Assembly: GCF_008704495.1 (NCBI RefSeq)
Contig: NZ_CP023699.1
Span: forward strand, 1,302,001-1,366,000
Source of the DNA: Streptomyces kanamyceticus
Lineage (GTDB): Bacteria; Actinomycetota; Actinomycetes; Streptomycetales; Streptomycetaceae
Length of the DNA stretch: 64,000 nucleotides
Reading direction: 5' to 3'
A program made the translations under genes and the position numbers. This document shows positions 42,430 through 52,200 of this stretch, in pieces. Within the stretch, counting starts at the first letter, position 1; every line of letters starts with the position of its first letter. Below the pieces are notes generated by a model, which was not told the origin of the DNA, did no database searches, and saw only the letters and a program-made list of their open reading frames with translations.

Positions 42430-43617
42430 GTGCACCTCATGGAGATCTTGCGATATCGCCCGGTGCCCGCGGCGGCGGTGTTCTTCGGGATCACCCGCAG
42501 GTGCCCTCTCCACTGCAAGCACTGCTCGACCAGTTCCCTGCTTGACAGCGAGGAGTATCCCGAGCAGCTCTTCCGGGGATTCGCCGAGACCTTCACCGCG
42601 GAGAACCGGCCTGAATTCGTCCTCATGTCGGGCGGCGAGGCGCTGCTGCGGCCGCGTCTGGTCCAGGACATCGCGGAACTCTCGCGCGACGTCGGCGCCC
42701 GCACCCACGTGCTCTCGGGGCTCTACTTCGCGCAGCACGGCGGGCGCATTCCGCCGGCCGTCAAGCGGGCCATCGACGCCGTGGACCACTTCTCCGCGAG
42801 CCTGGACGTCTTCCACGAGGAGGAGGTCCCGCGGGCGGCCGTCTTCCGTGTCCTGAAAGAACTCATGGCCGAGGGCAAGAACGTCAGTCTCCAGCTGACG
42901 GGCACGGGCCCCGGCGACCCCTATCTGGCCGATCTGACCTCCGAGGTCCGCAGGGTCTTCGACGACCAGGTCCCCATGCTGGTGGCGCCGGTCAGCCCGC
43001 ACGGCCGCGCGGACGCCTGGCTCAAGCAGGCACCGCTGCCGCGGGGCGAGATCGCACCGGCGCCCTGTGCCGTCTCCGCCTGGCCGGTCATCGGCTTCAA
43101 CGGCCAGGTGACGGCGTGCGGCAACCAGGACGTGATGGACGGCAAGGTGCCGCTGCCCGCCCATCTCTACCTCGGCCACATCGCCAAGGACGACTGGCCC
43201 ACCATCAGGGAGCGCGTGATCGGCAGCCCGATGGTGCGCGCCATCCGCGCCACCGGCCCCGAGTACCTCATGCGGCGGCACGGCTCGGACGGCGGCTGCG
43301 GCACCGAGGGCTACTGCCAGACCTGCTGGGTGCTCTCCAAGGACCCGGCCCTGCCCGCGAACGTACGCCGCCTCTCCGTCGAGCCCACCACGCGCCTGGT
43401 GGAGGAGCACACCGAGGAACTGCTCGTCGAGGCGGGCGCGGTCTCCTTCGCGCAGCAGTACGGGATCACCGAGTACGCCGAGCTGATCACGCTCGGGCTC
43501 GGCGGGACCGAACCCGCGGGCGTCGGCAGCCAGTGGACCGCGGGCAGCGGTGCGGGAAGCGGTGCGGGGAGCACCGCGGGGACCACCGCGGGGAGCACCG
43601 CAGGGAGCACGCCATGA
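42430..43617 (+). CDS. Radical SAM enzyme with SPASM/twitch-like C terminus (rSAM-A of RiPP-like locus)
   Basis: 395 residues from GTG 42430 with ACGGAGGGGG upstream. Radical SAM motif C25-P-L-H-C29-K-H-C32 (CX3CX2C), then LMSGGEALLRPR (the GGE motif). Later Cys in PCAVSAWPVIG, VTACGNQDV and GYCQTCW fit an auxiliary cluster of the SPASM/twitch kind found in peptide-maturing enzymes. The C terminus is a Gly/Ser/Thr-Ala repeat encoded by a 12-bp minisatellite. Closely similar in design to the enzyme at 54670. First gene of the forward operon, overlapping the next by 4 bases. Confidence 0.88.
   Translation: MHLMEILRYRPVPAAAVFFGITRRCPLHCKHCSTSSLLDSEEYPEQLFRGFAETFTAENRPEFVLMSGGEALLRPRLVQDIAELSRDVGARTHVLSGLYFAQHGGRIPPAVKRAIDAVDHFSASLDVFHEEEVPRAAVFRVLKELMAEGKNVSLQLTGTGPGDPYLADLTSEVRRVFDDQVPMLVAPVSPHGRADAWLKQAPLPRGEIAPAPCAVSAWPVIGFNGQVTACGNQDVMDGKVPLPAHLYLGHIAKDDWPTIRERVIGSPMVRAIRATGPEYLMRRHGSDGGCGTEGYCQTCWVLSKDPALPANVRRLSVEPTTRLVEEHTEELLVEAGAVSFAQQYGITEYAELITLGLGGTEPAGVGSQWTAGSGAGSGAGSTAGTTAGSTAGSTP
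43546..43617 (+). repeat. 12-bp minisatellite at the 3' end of rSAM-A
   Basis: Six 12-base units (43546, 43558, 43570, 43582, 43594, 43606), AGC(G/A)(G/C)(T/C)GCGGGG-like, encoding SGAG-SGAG-STAG-TTAG-STAG-STP. The last unit contains the stop and the next gene's ATG, so copy-number change would not break the overlap. Confidence 0.8.
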
Positions 43618-44624
43618 CCGCGGCCACGCACCGGGAGATCCTCGCCATCCGCCGCGCACGCGGCTCCTCCGTCCTGCTGTTCCTCACCGACCGCTGCCCC
43701 GTCGGCTGCGCGCACTGCTCGGTGGACTCGCGCCCCGACAGCCCGCGCATCACCGACTTCGCCCTCCTGGAGTCCCTGGTCGACCGGCTCGCCGCGATGC
43801 CGGAGCTCACCATGGTGGGCATCTCCGGGGGCGAGCCGTTCGTCGAACGGCGCGGACTGACGCTCGCCGTACGGCGCCTGGCCGCCGCGGGCAAGCAGGT
43901 GGTCATCTACACCAGCGGCTTCTGGGCGGCCTCGCCGCGCGCGCCCGAGTGGATCGACCGGCTGCTGCCGCTGACCACCGCGATCTATCTGAGCACCGAT
44001 GCGCATCACGTCGACGGGCAGGGCCCGGAACGGTTCGTGAACGCGGCACGGGTCGTCGCGGGGCACTCCGTACCGATCGTCGTGCAGTGCGTCGACGAGG
44101 GCGACAGCCTGGCCGCCACCCGCGCCTCGCTCACCGAGGCGCTCGGACCCGACTGGCCCCGGCGGGCCGAGCTGATCCCCACCCACGGCCTGCCGCACGG
44201 CAGGGGCGCCGCGCTCTACGCCTGGCAACAGCGCACCCCCGGGAGTGGCTTCGGCCCCTGCGACGTCGTGGACGCCACCGTCGTACGCTACGACGGCCGG
44301 GTCACCGCCTGCTGCAACGAGTCCGTGATCATGGGCGCGGGCCCCGCGGCGCTGCGCCGCGACGCCGCCGACGGTGAGCAGGTCGAGGCGGCCGTACGGG
44401 AATTCCACGACGACGACTTCTTCCGCGCGCTCGGCGCGGTCGGTCCCGGCGCCCTGACGGGGCTCCCGCAGTACCGCGATCTGGCAGACCGCGAGTTCTC
44501 GTCCATCTGCGGCCTGTGCTGGACGATGACGAAGCGGCGTGCCCGAGCCGAGCAGCTCTCCGGCGGGGGCGAAGCGGGCAAGCACGACGCGCTGCTCGCC
44601 GCCTTGGCCAGTCTCACCGACTGA
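43614..44624 (+). CDS. Radical SAM enzyme, second of RiPP-like locus (rSAM-B)
   Basis: 336 residues from ATG 43614, overlapping rSAM-A by ATGA. Motif C28-P-V-G-C32-A-H-C35 (CX3CX2C), then VGISGGEPFVERR. Auxiliary-cluster candidates are FGPCDVVDATVVRYDGRVTACCNE and SSICGLCWTM. Distinct from rSAM-A and without a counterpart in the reverse operon, so it probably adds a second modification. Confidence 0.87.
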   Translation: MTAATHREILAIRRARGSSVLLFLTDRCPVGCAHCSVDSRPDSPRITDFALLESLVDRLAAMPELTMVGISGGEPFVERRGLTLAVRRLAAAGKQVVIYTSGFWAASPRAPEWIDRLLPLTTAIYLSTDAHHVDGQGPERFVNAARVVAGHSVPIVVQCVDEGDSLAATRASLTEALGPDWPRRAELIPTHGLPHGRGAALYAWQQRTPGSGFGPCDVVDATVVRYDGRVTACCNESVIMGAGPAALRRDAADGEQVEAAVREFHDDDFFRALGAVGPGALTGLPQYRDLADREFSSICGLCWTMTKRRARAEQLSGGGEAGKHDALLAALASLTD

Positions 44625-44715
44625 GCGCCCATCCCGCGCCCCGGAATCGTGCCCGGGACACGCCGTCCGGGATGTTCCGTCCGGACTCCGCGCACCGCGA
44701 GACAGGAGATCCCTC

Positions 44716-45414
44716 ATGACCACCCGGCACAGCCGTGTGCTTCTCGCCAAAATCGATTTGTTGCTGCCACGCCTTGCCGAAACGTCGCAGGAACTGTGGA
44801 ATTCACCGCGGCTCCGCGAGCTCTATCCCGAGTACCTCTGCATGCTGCACACCGCGATCCGCTCGACGGTGCCCCTCATGGAATGCGCGTTGGAGGAGGC
44901 GGAGAACCGCGCGGCGGACGATCCGGCGGCCGAGGTTCTCGTCACCTATCTCACCCGGCACATTCGCGAGGAACAGGGCCACGACGAATGGCTCAGGCAG
45001 GACCTCGAAGCCCTTGGACACGATCCGCAGGAACCGCTGCGCCGGGTTCCCGCGGCATCCGTTGCCAATCTCGTCGGAGCCCAGTACTACTGGATCCGGC
45101 ATTACCACCCGGCCTGTCTGCTCGGGCACATCGCGGTCCTCGAAGGAAATCCGCCGTCACCTCACCTCGTCGACGAACTGATGCGCCGCACCGGATTTCC
45201 GCGCGGCGGATTCCGCACCCTTGAACGCCATGCCGCGCTCGACGTGAAACACCGTGACGAAATCCTGCGCACCATCGACGGAATGCCGCTGACCCACGAC
45301 CTGGCGACCGCCGTCGGGCTCAGCGCGCTGCACTCCGTCGATGCCGCCGACGCCGCCCTGCGCGCGGTGCTGGCCTCCCGCCGGGCCCCGGCCCTGGCGA
45401 CCACCCAAGCGTGA
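44716..45414 (+). CDS. Heme-oxygenase-like diiron enzyme (HDO1)
   Basis: 232 residues from ATG 44716. All-helical fold of the iron-containing redox enzyme family. Likely iron ligands: YPEYLCMLH (E39, H45), HIREEQGHDEWL (H82, E86, H89), HPACLLGH (H131, H138) and RHAALDVKH (H172, D176, H179). Such proteins use a diiron centre for oxidative C-C cleavage, desaturation or hydroxylation. Placed after two radical SAM enzymes and before a precursor-like peptide. A homologue lies at 53966. Confidence 0.8.
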   Translation: MTTRHSRVLLAKIDLLLPRLAETSQELWNSPRLRELYPEYLCMLHTAIRSTVPLMECALEEAENRAADDPAAEVLVTYLTRHIREEQGHDEWLRQDLEALGHDPQEPLRRVPAASVANLVGAQYYWIRHYHPACLLGHIAVLEGNPPSPHLVDELMRRTGFPRGGFRTLERHAALDVKHRDEILRTIDGMPLTHDLATAVGLSALHSVDAADAALRAVLASRRAPALATTQA

Positions 45415-45485
45415 GGGGGCGCCCATCCCCCTCGCACCGGTGATCCGCCGACCGACGGACCACCAGCCAACCAAGGAGAGAAACC

Positions 45486-45683
45486 ATGTCGTACGACGCG
45501 CTCAAGGAACTCGCCGCCGCCGGTCACAACTTCAAGGGCGCCAACCCGCAGCAGCTCGACGCCATCTCCTCCCTCAGCCAGGAAGAGGTCGCGCTCCTCA
45601 ACTCCATCAAGTCGCGCCTCGACGCGGCCGAGGACGTCGTCTCGCACAGCAACAGCCCGCTCAGCGGCGCGTTCGTCTGGTAG
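45486..45683 (+). CDS. Precursor-like peptide, 65 residues, Cys-free, ends in Trp
   Basis: ATG 45486 with an AAGGAGAG site; ends TAG 45681-45683. N-terminal 45 residues form a predicted helical leader (YDALKELAAAG, then LSQEEVALLNSIKSRLD). The C-terminal segment HSNSPLSGAFVW is short, Gly/aromatic-rich and suited to be a core. There is no Cys, so no sulfur-to-carbon thioether can form. A homologous 62-residue sequence is fused to the MFS protein at 52384. I recall NCBI using 'aroma-sacti cluster domain' for peptides of this type, but could not verify that here. Confidence 0.82.
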   Translation: MSYDALKELAAAGHNFKGANPQQLDAISSLSQEEVALLNSIKSRLDAAEDVVSHSNSPLSGAFVW

Positions 45684-45729
45684 TGACGCGCACCCCGCAC
45701 CATCGGCCGCACGCCGGCTGAGCACCACG

Positions 45730-45759
45730 AGGGCCCAGGTGATGTCCCGCCTGGGCCCT
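45730..45759. terminator. Hairpin after the precursor gene
   Basis: A perfect 10-bp stem AGGGCCCAGG (45730-45739) with 45750-45759 and a 10-base loop, 46 bases after the precursor stop and 43 bases before the SARP start. It may partly terminate, raising the peptide's mRNA relative to the regulator. Confidence 0.7.
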
Positions 45760-45801
45760 GCGGCGCGACCACGAGAGGCACCCACGGGGAAGGATTCGAC
45801 G

Positions 45802-47724
45802 GTGTTGCAGTTCAACGTGCTCGGGCCGCTCGCAGCGGTCACGGAGTCCGATCAGCTCGCCCTGGGACCGTTCAAACAGCAGGTGCTCCTCGCGGTCCTG
45901 CTGTGCAGGCCGGACTCGGTGGTCCCGGTGGACCGCCTGGTCGACGCGCTGTGGAGCGAGGACCCGCCGCGCAGCGCGGGCAAGAACCTCCAGGTGTACG
46001 TCCACCACCTGCGCCGCGCCCTGGCGCACGAGGAGGGCGGTGCGGGCGCGCAGGTCCTGCACCAGCGGCCCGGCTACCGGCTCGCCGTCAATCCGCTGGC
46101 GATCGACATGGTCCGCTTCGAGCAGGGCATCGACCTGGCGAGGCGGGCCGCCGCGCAGAGCGACGCGCCCCGCGTGGACCGGGTGATCCGCGAGGCCATG
46201 GCGCTCTGGCGCGGCAGGCCGTTCGTCGGCCTCGAAGGCGTGGCGCCGCTGGACGCGGAGGCGGCGCGCCTGGAGGAGCGGCGGCTCTCGGGCCTCGAGG
46301 CGTGGTTCACCGCACGGCTCCAGCTCGGCCAGCACCACGAGGTGCTCGACGAGGTGGAGCCGCTGGTCGTCGAGCACCCCTTCCGCGAGGTGTTCCGGGC
46401 CCAGCACATGCGGGCGCTGTGCGGCGTCGGCCGGCAGAACGACGCGCTGATCGCCTATGACGAGACGCGCCGCCAGTTCTCCCAGGAGCTGGGGCTCGAA
46501 CCGGGCGCCGTGCTGCGGCAGTTGCAGCAGGAGATCCTGGCGGGCGGCCCCGCGGCCGGGCCCCCCGCCCCGGCGCCGAGCACGTGCGAGAAGTCCGCGC
46601 GGATCACCGACGCGACACCGGCACGCGATCCCGAACCGGTCACCGGGACCGTACAACTGCCGCCGGGGCTCACCGACTTCACCGGCCGCGAGCAGGAGAT
46701 GGCCGCACTGTTCCCCGAGGTGGCGGCGCACGGCGATGCCGCGCCGCGGTGGCGGGTCACGGTGGTCACGGGGCCGCCGGGAGTGGGCAAGTCCTCCTTG
46801 GCCGTCACGGCGGCGCACGCGGCGGCCGAGGACCATCCGGGCGGGGTCTTCCACGTCGACCTCAGCGACGCGCGGGGGCTGCCGAGGCCGCCCGCCCGCG
46901 CCCTGGCCGAACTCCTGCAACAGCTCGGCGAGTTGCCCGAGACGCTGCCCGAGGACCTGCCGGGCCTCGTCATGCGCTACCGGGCCCGGTTCACGCCGCG
47001 GGTGCCCACGCTCCTGATCCTGGACAACGCCGCCCACGAGTCACAGGTGCGGCCGTTGCTGCCCAGCGCTCCGCCGGTCACCACGGTGGTCACCAGCTGC
47101 TCGCGCCTGGCGGGCCTCGACGGCTCGGACGCGCTCGAACTGCGGCCGCTCGACGACGAGGCGGCGCTGCGGCTGCTGCGCCGCATCACCGGGTCGGAGG
47201 CCATCGACGCCGAGCCCGACGCGGCGCGCCGCATCGCGCGGTGCTGCGGCGGGCTGCCGCTCGCGCTGCGCATCGCGGGGGCCAGGATCGCGCCGCGCAG
47301 GATCTGGCCGCTGGCCAAGTTCGCCGATCACGTGGAGTCGACCGCGGGCCTCGACTGGTTCACGGTCGGCGACGTCGACCTGCGCGGGAGCCTGCGGCGC
47401 GGCTACCGGGTGCTCACCGACGCGGACTGGCGGCAGATCCAGCTCCTGGACTTCGGCGCCGACTTCACGTTCATGGACGCCTGGCTGCGCCTGGGCGGCG
47501 AGCCCATGGACACCGCGCAGATCCTCAACCGGCTGTGCGACACGCACGCGCTGACCGATGTGCCGCTGGCCGATCCGGACGGCCCAGGACTGTTCCGGCT
47601 CGGGGCCTTCGTGCACGACCTGGCACGGGAACACGCGCCCAGGCGGCTCTCCGTACGGCCCGCGCACGGCGGGGGCGACTGCGCGGTCAGTCCCGCCTGC
47701 GCAGCACCTCGGCCAGGTCGCTGA
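45802..47724 (+). CDS. SARP-type regulator with BTAD and NB-ARC domains
   Basis: 640 residues from GTG 45802 (GGGGAAGG upstream). N-terminal DNA-binding winged helix (LQFNVLGPLAAVTE...PFKQQVLLAVLL), BTAD domain about residues 100-250, then an NB-ARC ATPase: P-loop GPPGVGKSSLAV (about 325), LLILDNAAHE and GLPLALRIAG. It ends after a winged-helix segment without the TPR tail of AfsR. Its 3' end overlaps by 38 bases the convergent GAF gene. Likely cluster activator. Confidence 0.88.
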   Translation: MLQFNVLGPLAAVTESDQLALGPFKQQVLLAVLLCRPDSVVPVDRLVDALWSEDPPRSAGKNLQVYVHHLRRALAHEEGGAGAQVLHQRPGYRLAVNPLAIDMVRFEQGIDLARRAAAQSDAPRVDRVIREAMALWRGRPFVGLEGVAPLDAEAARLEERRLSGLEAWFTARLQLGQHHEVLDEVEPLVVEHPFREVFRAQHMRALCGVGRQNDALIAYDETRRQFSQELGLEPGAVLRQLQQEILAGGPAAGPPAPAPSTCEKSARITDATPARDPEPVTGTVQLPPGLTDFTGREQEMAALFPEVAAHGDAAPRWRVTVVTGPPGVGKSSLAVTAAHAAAEDHPGGVFHVDLSDARGLPRPPARALAELLQQLGELPETLPEDLPGLVMRYRARFTPRVPTLLILDNAAHESQVRPLLPSAPPVTTVVTSCSRLAGLDGSDALELRPLDDEAALRLLRRITGSEAIDAEPDAARRIARCCGGLPLALRIAGARIAPRRIWPLAKFADHVESTAGLDWFTVGDVDLRGSLRRGYRVLTDADWRQIQLLDFGADFTFMDAWLRLGGEPMDTAQILNRLCDTHALTDVPLADPDGPGLFRLGAFVHDLAREHAPRRLSVRPAHGGGDCAVSPACAAPRPGR

Positions 47725-48331
47725 CGATACGTCGCGCGGCGGCCCCTCGGCCGTCGTCCAGCGCGCCGATCTCCTCGGCGAGCGCGCGGACGGCGGCCGC
47801 GTCCGCGTCCTCCACCACCGGTTCCCCGGTGAGCCGCGCGAGTCTGCCGCGCTGCACCAGGGCCAGGGCCACCGACGCCTGGTCGGCGAAGAGCGCGAGC
47901 AGCTCCATCGCGGCGAGCGGGGCCCGTAACTCCTGGCTGCGGTCCAGGACTTCCAGGACGCCGAGCGGCTCGTCCCCGGCGAAGAGGGGCGCCGCCATCA
48001 GGGCCTTGGGCACGTAGTCGGTGGACTCCGCGATGTCCCGCGCGAAGTGCGCGTCGCGGTCGACGTCCTGGACCTCGACGGGCTGGCGGGACTGCAGGAC
48101 CCAGCCCGCGATGCCGCGTTCGGCGGGGAAGCGGCGGCCCACCAGGGCGTCCTCGCCCTTGCCCGCCACCGCCTCGAAGACCAGCTCCCCGTCGGCCTGG
48201 TCGAGCAGCGCGATGGAGCTGGCCCGCGCGTCGAAGATCGCCACGGCGGTGCGCACCACGGAACGCAGCAGCCTGCGGTGGTCGTCCTCCGCCGCCCCGC
48301 CGTGTCCCGTGTCCGGCCCGGTGTCCTTCAT
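47687..48331 (-). CDS. GAF domain protein
   Basis: 214 residues from ATG 48331 with GAGGAG upstream, which lies in a duplicated tail of the peptidase gene. A GAF domain spans about residues 25-160 (AVAIFDARASSIALLDQADGEL, ALMAAPLFAGDEPLGVLEVLD). The C terminus is a helical stretch. No output domain or kinase is present, so it may be a small-molecule or cyclic-nucleotide sensor acting with the upstream cyclase-like gene. Last gene of the reverse operon. Confidence 0.82.
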   Translation of the reverse strand: MKDTGPDTGHGGAAEDDHRRLLRSVVRTAVAIFDARASSIALLDQADGELVFEAVAGKGEDALVGRRFPAERGIAGWVLQSRQPVEVQDVDRDAHFARDIAESTDYVPKALMAAPLFAGDEPLGVLEVLDRSQELRAPLAAMELLALFADQASVALALVQRGRLARLTGEPVVEDADAAAVRALAEEIGALDDGRGAAARRIVSDLAEVLRRRD

Positions 48332-48333
48332 CT

Positions 48334-48366
48334 AGTGGCTCCTCACGTTCAGTGGCTGCTCACGTT
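48334..48366. repeat. 17-bp direct repeat at the peptidase/GAF junction
   Basis: AGTGGCTCCTCACGTT (48334-48349) and AGTGGCTGCTCACGTT (48351-48366) differ at one base. On the coding strand the second copy is the peptidase's terminal codons and stop; the first copy supplies the GAF ribosome site. Confidence 0.8.
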
Positions 48367-49239
48367 GGCCGAGGCGAGAAACAGCGCCTGCTTGACCTGG
48401 AACGCCGTCATGCCGCGGTGCTTGCCCACGATCCGCGCGCACAGGCCCGCCACGTGCGGCGTCGCGAAGCTGTTGCCCGTGCACCGCCGGGTCGCTCCGC
48501 CGGGCCAGGCGGCGGGCACCCGCACCCCGCGCGCGAAGAACTCCACCGGCGGGCTCGGGTTGTACAGGAGCAGCCCCGGGTCGTCCTCGTCGTGGCTGCC
48601 CACCGAGATCACCGAGGAGAACCGCCAGGGGTAGCTCTCCACCGGCATGTTGTGCGCGGAGGCGACCAGCAGGGTGCGTCCGAAGTACGCCTGGTCGGCC
48701 AGGTCGTGCAGGACGGGGGCGAACTGTCTGCGGGTGGTGGACAGGCTCATGTTGATGACGTCGTAGCCCCGCTCGACCGCCCAGCGTATGCCCGCGATCA
48801 GCGCGTCGCCCGAGCCGCGGAAGCCGGAGCCGAGCACCTGCACGCTGTCCACGTCGCACTGCGGTGCGAGGCCCCTGATGATCGAGGCGCAGGCGGTCCC
48901 GTGCCCCGACGAGTCGCCCCCGGAGACCCGCACGACCTCCCACTCCACTGTTCCGCCGCTCCCGCCGCTCCCACCGCCCCCGTCGTCCTCCCCTGCCGCT
49001 TCCCTGACGAGGTACGAGGCGTTGACCGGTCCCACCAGCGGGTGCTCGGTGTCCACGCCGCTGTCGATCACGCAGACCCGGACGCCGCGTCCCGTCGCGC
49101 CGCCCCACGCCCAGTCGGCGCCGTCCGGGGCGCCGTCTCCCGAACCCGCGCCCGCGCCCGCCCAGTCGGTGCGGACCTCGATGGCGGCGCGGTCGCGGCC
49201 CAGGAGGTGCCAGGTGAGTCCTTCCGGGGCGGCGGTCAT
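48349..49239 (-). CDS. Subtilisin-like S8 serine peptidase, cytoplasmic
   Basis: 296 residues from ATG 49239, overlapping the cyclase-like gene's stop by 4 bases. Catalytic triad D59 (VCVIDSGVDTEH), H113 (SGHGTACAS) and S257 (TGNSFATPHVAG), with oxyanion N197 (VASAHN). No signal peptide or prodomain, and a Gly-rich insert at residues 87-97. In an operon with maturases and an exporter, it is a candidate leader-peptide protease. Confidence 0.88.
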   Translation of the reverse strand: MTAAPEGLTWHLLGRDRAAIEVRTDWAGAGAGSGDGAPDGADWAWGGATGRGVRVCVIDSGVDTEHPLVGPVNASYLVREAAGEDDGGGGSGGSGGTVEWEVVRVSGGDSSGHGTACASIIRGLAPQCDVDSVQVLGSGFRGSGDALIAGIRWAVERGYDVINMSLSTTRRQFAPVLHDLADQAYFGRTLLVASAHNMPVESYPWRFSSVISVGSHDEDDPGLLLYNPSPPVEFFARGVRVPAAWPGGATRRCTGNSFATPHVAGLCARIVGKHRGMTAFQVKQALFLASANVSSH

Positions 49240-52200
49240 CGCCCACCGTCCCGTACCGCCGCTGCCCTGCGCACGCCCACGAGGTGTCCCTTCGCCCGGA
49301 AGAGCCGCTCGGCCTCCGCCGCCGCGGCCGCCGCCTCCGTGGTGCGGCCGAGGGCGCGGGCGACGTGTGCGCGGTCGAGTTCGGCCCCGGCGCGGCAGGA
49401 CGGCGAGTCCGTCGCCGCGGCCGCGCGCAGGGCGGTGACGATGTGTTCGGCGGCGGCCGCGTGGTCGCCGTCGGCGGCGGCGATGCGGGCCCGCATGCCG
49501 TGCACCTCGCAGGCCGCGGCGGGCATCGCGGCCACGCCGTCGCCGATGAGCCGGTCGAGCAGGGCGCGCACCTCGTCCCGGGGGTCGCCGCGGGAGAGCA
49601 GGACACGGGCGAGATCGCGTACGGCGGTGGAGTGCAGCTGGCCGTCGCCGAGGCGTTCCGTCGCGGCCGCGGCGTCGCGCAGCAGGCGTTCGGCCTCGTC
49701 CCAGTGGTCCGCGAGCTGTGCCACGGTCGCCGTGAACAGGTGCACGGCGGGCACCGCGAAGTGGTGGCCGAGGTCGGTCAGGGTGCGCAGCGCGTCGTCG
49801 AGGAGGCCGCGGGCCTCGTCGAACTCGCCGCGCATGGCGAGCAGGACGGCCATCGGACAGGCGACGGTGGCCCGCCCCACCAGGCGCCCCGCCAGGTGGT
49901 CGCCGCGGAACCCGCGGCAGCTGCGCAGCGCGGAGCCGACCGGTTCGGGGCCGAGCCACAGCGAGACGGCGAGCGCGCCGAGGATGCCCGCGCGCTCCAG
50001 TTCGGCACCGGCCCGCACCGATTCGCGCAGGGCGCGCTCCAGATGGGCGGCGGCCTCCCGGTGGCGGCTGCGGCTCTGGCTCTCCTGGCCCATGGCGAGG
50101 AAGGCGCGGGCGAGGCCGAGCGCGTCGTCTGCCTCGGTGAACACCGGGACGGCCGCGCGCGCGGCGTCGCGGAGCGTCCCGAAGCCGTCGTCTCCCGGTT
50201 CCAGGTAGCCCAGTTGGAGCCGGACCCTGGCCGCCGTCCGCGCGTCACCGGCCTCGGCCGCGTCGCCGAGCAGTCTGCGCATCTCGGCGACGGCCTCCTC
50301 CGCGTCGCCCGCGGCGAGCCTGGCCTCGGCGAGCGCGGTGCGCAGCGCGAGGGCGTCCGGCGAGCGGTCCCCGGTCAGCGCGAGGGCGCGGCGCAGGAGG
50401 CCGACCGCCCAGTTGATGTCGCCGTGCGCCAGCGCGTCGGTGCCCGCCCTGCCGAGGTGGGTGGCGGCCGCACGGGCGGTGCGACGCACCTCGGGGTCGC
50501 CGGGGTCGAGTTCGGCGCGAAGGCGCGAGGCCTGTTCGAGGTGGGTGCCGATGGTGTGGTGGTCGTCGGGGCCCGTGCGGCGCGCGTGCTCGGCGTAGCT
50601 CTCGTGGCCGCGGGCGCGCAGGAGTTTGGACATGCCGGTGTAGACCTCGTCGCGGATGAGCTGGCTGACCAGGCGCCAGCGGGGTTCGCCTGCCGTGCCG
50701 GGGTCCGCGGCCTCCAGGAAGCGCCGCCGCGCCAGGTCGCGTACGACGGGGTCGGCCGCGGGCTCGTCGGGTTCGGCGAGCGCCGCGAGGTCGGCCGCGG
50801 CGAATTCGGCGCCGATGACGGACGCCCTTTCCAGGACGGCCCGTTCGTCAGGGGCGAGCCGGTCGAGACGGGCCGCGACGATGGCGCGCACCGACAGGGG
50901 TACGTCGTCGGGGTCGGCGCCCTCGGCGACCATCTCCATGATCTGCTCGACGAAGAGGGGATTGCCCTCGGAGCGGCTGATGAGCCGTCCCACGGCGCGG
51001 TCGGGCAGCGGCGATGGCGCGAAGTGCGCGACCACGTCCTGCTGTTCGGCCGTCGTGGGTGCGGCGCTTCCACCGCTGAGCCGCATGACCAGTTCCCGGC
51101 AGTCCTCCCCGCCGAGCGGCGGCACCACGAGCGCGGTCGCGTTGAGCTTGCCGCTGCCCCAACTGCCGTGCTGTTCCAGGAGTTCGGGCCTGGCGAGACA
51201 GAGGACGAGCAGGGGCGCGCCCTGCACCCAGTCGGCGATGTGGTCGAGCGCGCCGAGCAGGTCCTCGTGCGCCCACTGGAGGTCGTCGATGACCAGGACC
51301 AGCGGGCGCTCGGCCGCGAGCGCGGTGCACAGCCGCTGCAGCGCCCAGCACGTTTCGTCGAAGGAGGTCCCTGAGCGGCCCGAGCCCGCCAGGCGCGCCA
51401 GGGCGGTGGCGGCAGCGGCGGCGGGGCCCGCGGTGCCGAGGAGTTCGGCGAGGCGCTCGCGCGGCCCGTCGCCGAGCAGGCGCTTCAGGAGCTGGGCGAG
51501 CGGCGCGAGGGAGCCCTCGCTGCCGTAGGGCGGGCAGGCGGCGCAGGCCACGGTCGCGCCCGCCGCGGCGGCCACCGCGGCGAAGGTCCTCGCCAGCCTG
51601 CTCTTGCCGACGCCGGGGTCGCCGTAGAGCGTCACGAGATGACAGGTGCGGTCCCTGCCGACGCGGCCGAACGCCAGATCCAGCTGGGCGAGTTCGTCCT
51701 GTCGGTCGACGAGTGCGACGCCCCTGCCACGGGCGGCGCCGTGCCCCGGTGAGCCGACCGACACGAGCCGCCAGGCGGGCACCGGATCCCGTTTGCCCTT
51801 GACGGTCAGCGGCGGCACGGGGACCGTCTCGGCGGCCGAGGCGATGAGCCGTTGGGTGTCGGCGCCGACGAGGATCTGCCCCGTGGGCGCGTGCTGTTCC
51901 AGGCGCGCCGCCACGTTGACGACCTCGCCGGACACGAGGGCGTGCCCGGCGTCCGCGTCGCCCGACGTGACCACCTCGCCGGTGTGGATGCCGATGCGTA
52001 CGGCCACCGGCACGCCGTGCGCGCCGAGCGCGTCCTTCGCGAACGTCCGCACGGCGGCGAGGATGTCGAGGGCCGCGCGGGCGGCGCGCAGCGCGTCGTC
52101 CTCGCGGATCGCGGGGATCCCGAACACGGCCATCACCGCGTCGCCGATGTACTTCTCCACGGTCCCGCCGTGCCGTTCCAGACAGTCGCTGAGTACGGCG

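Noticed and set aside
45486..45683. Calling the peptide a classical thioether sactipeptide
   Set aside because: It contains no Cys, so sulfur-to-alpha-carbon links are impossible; other chemistry is required.
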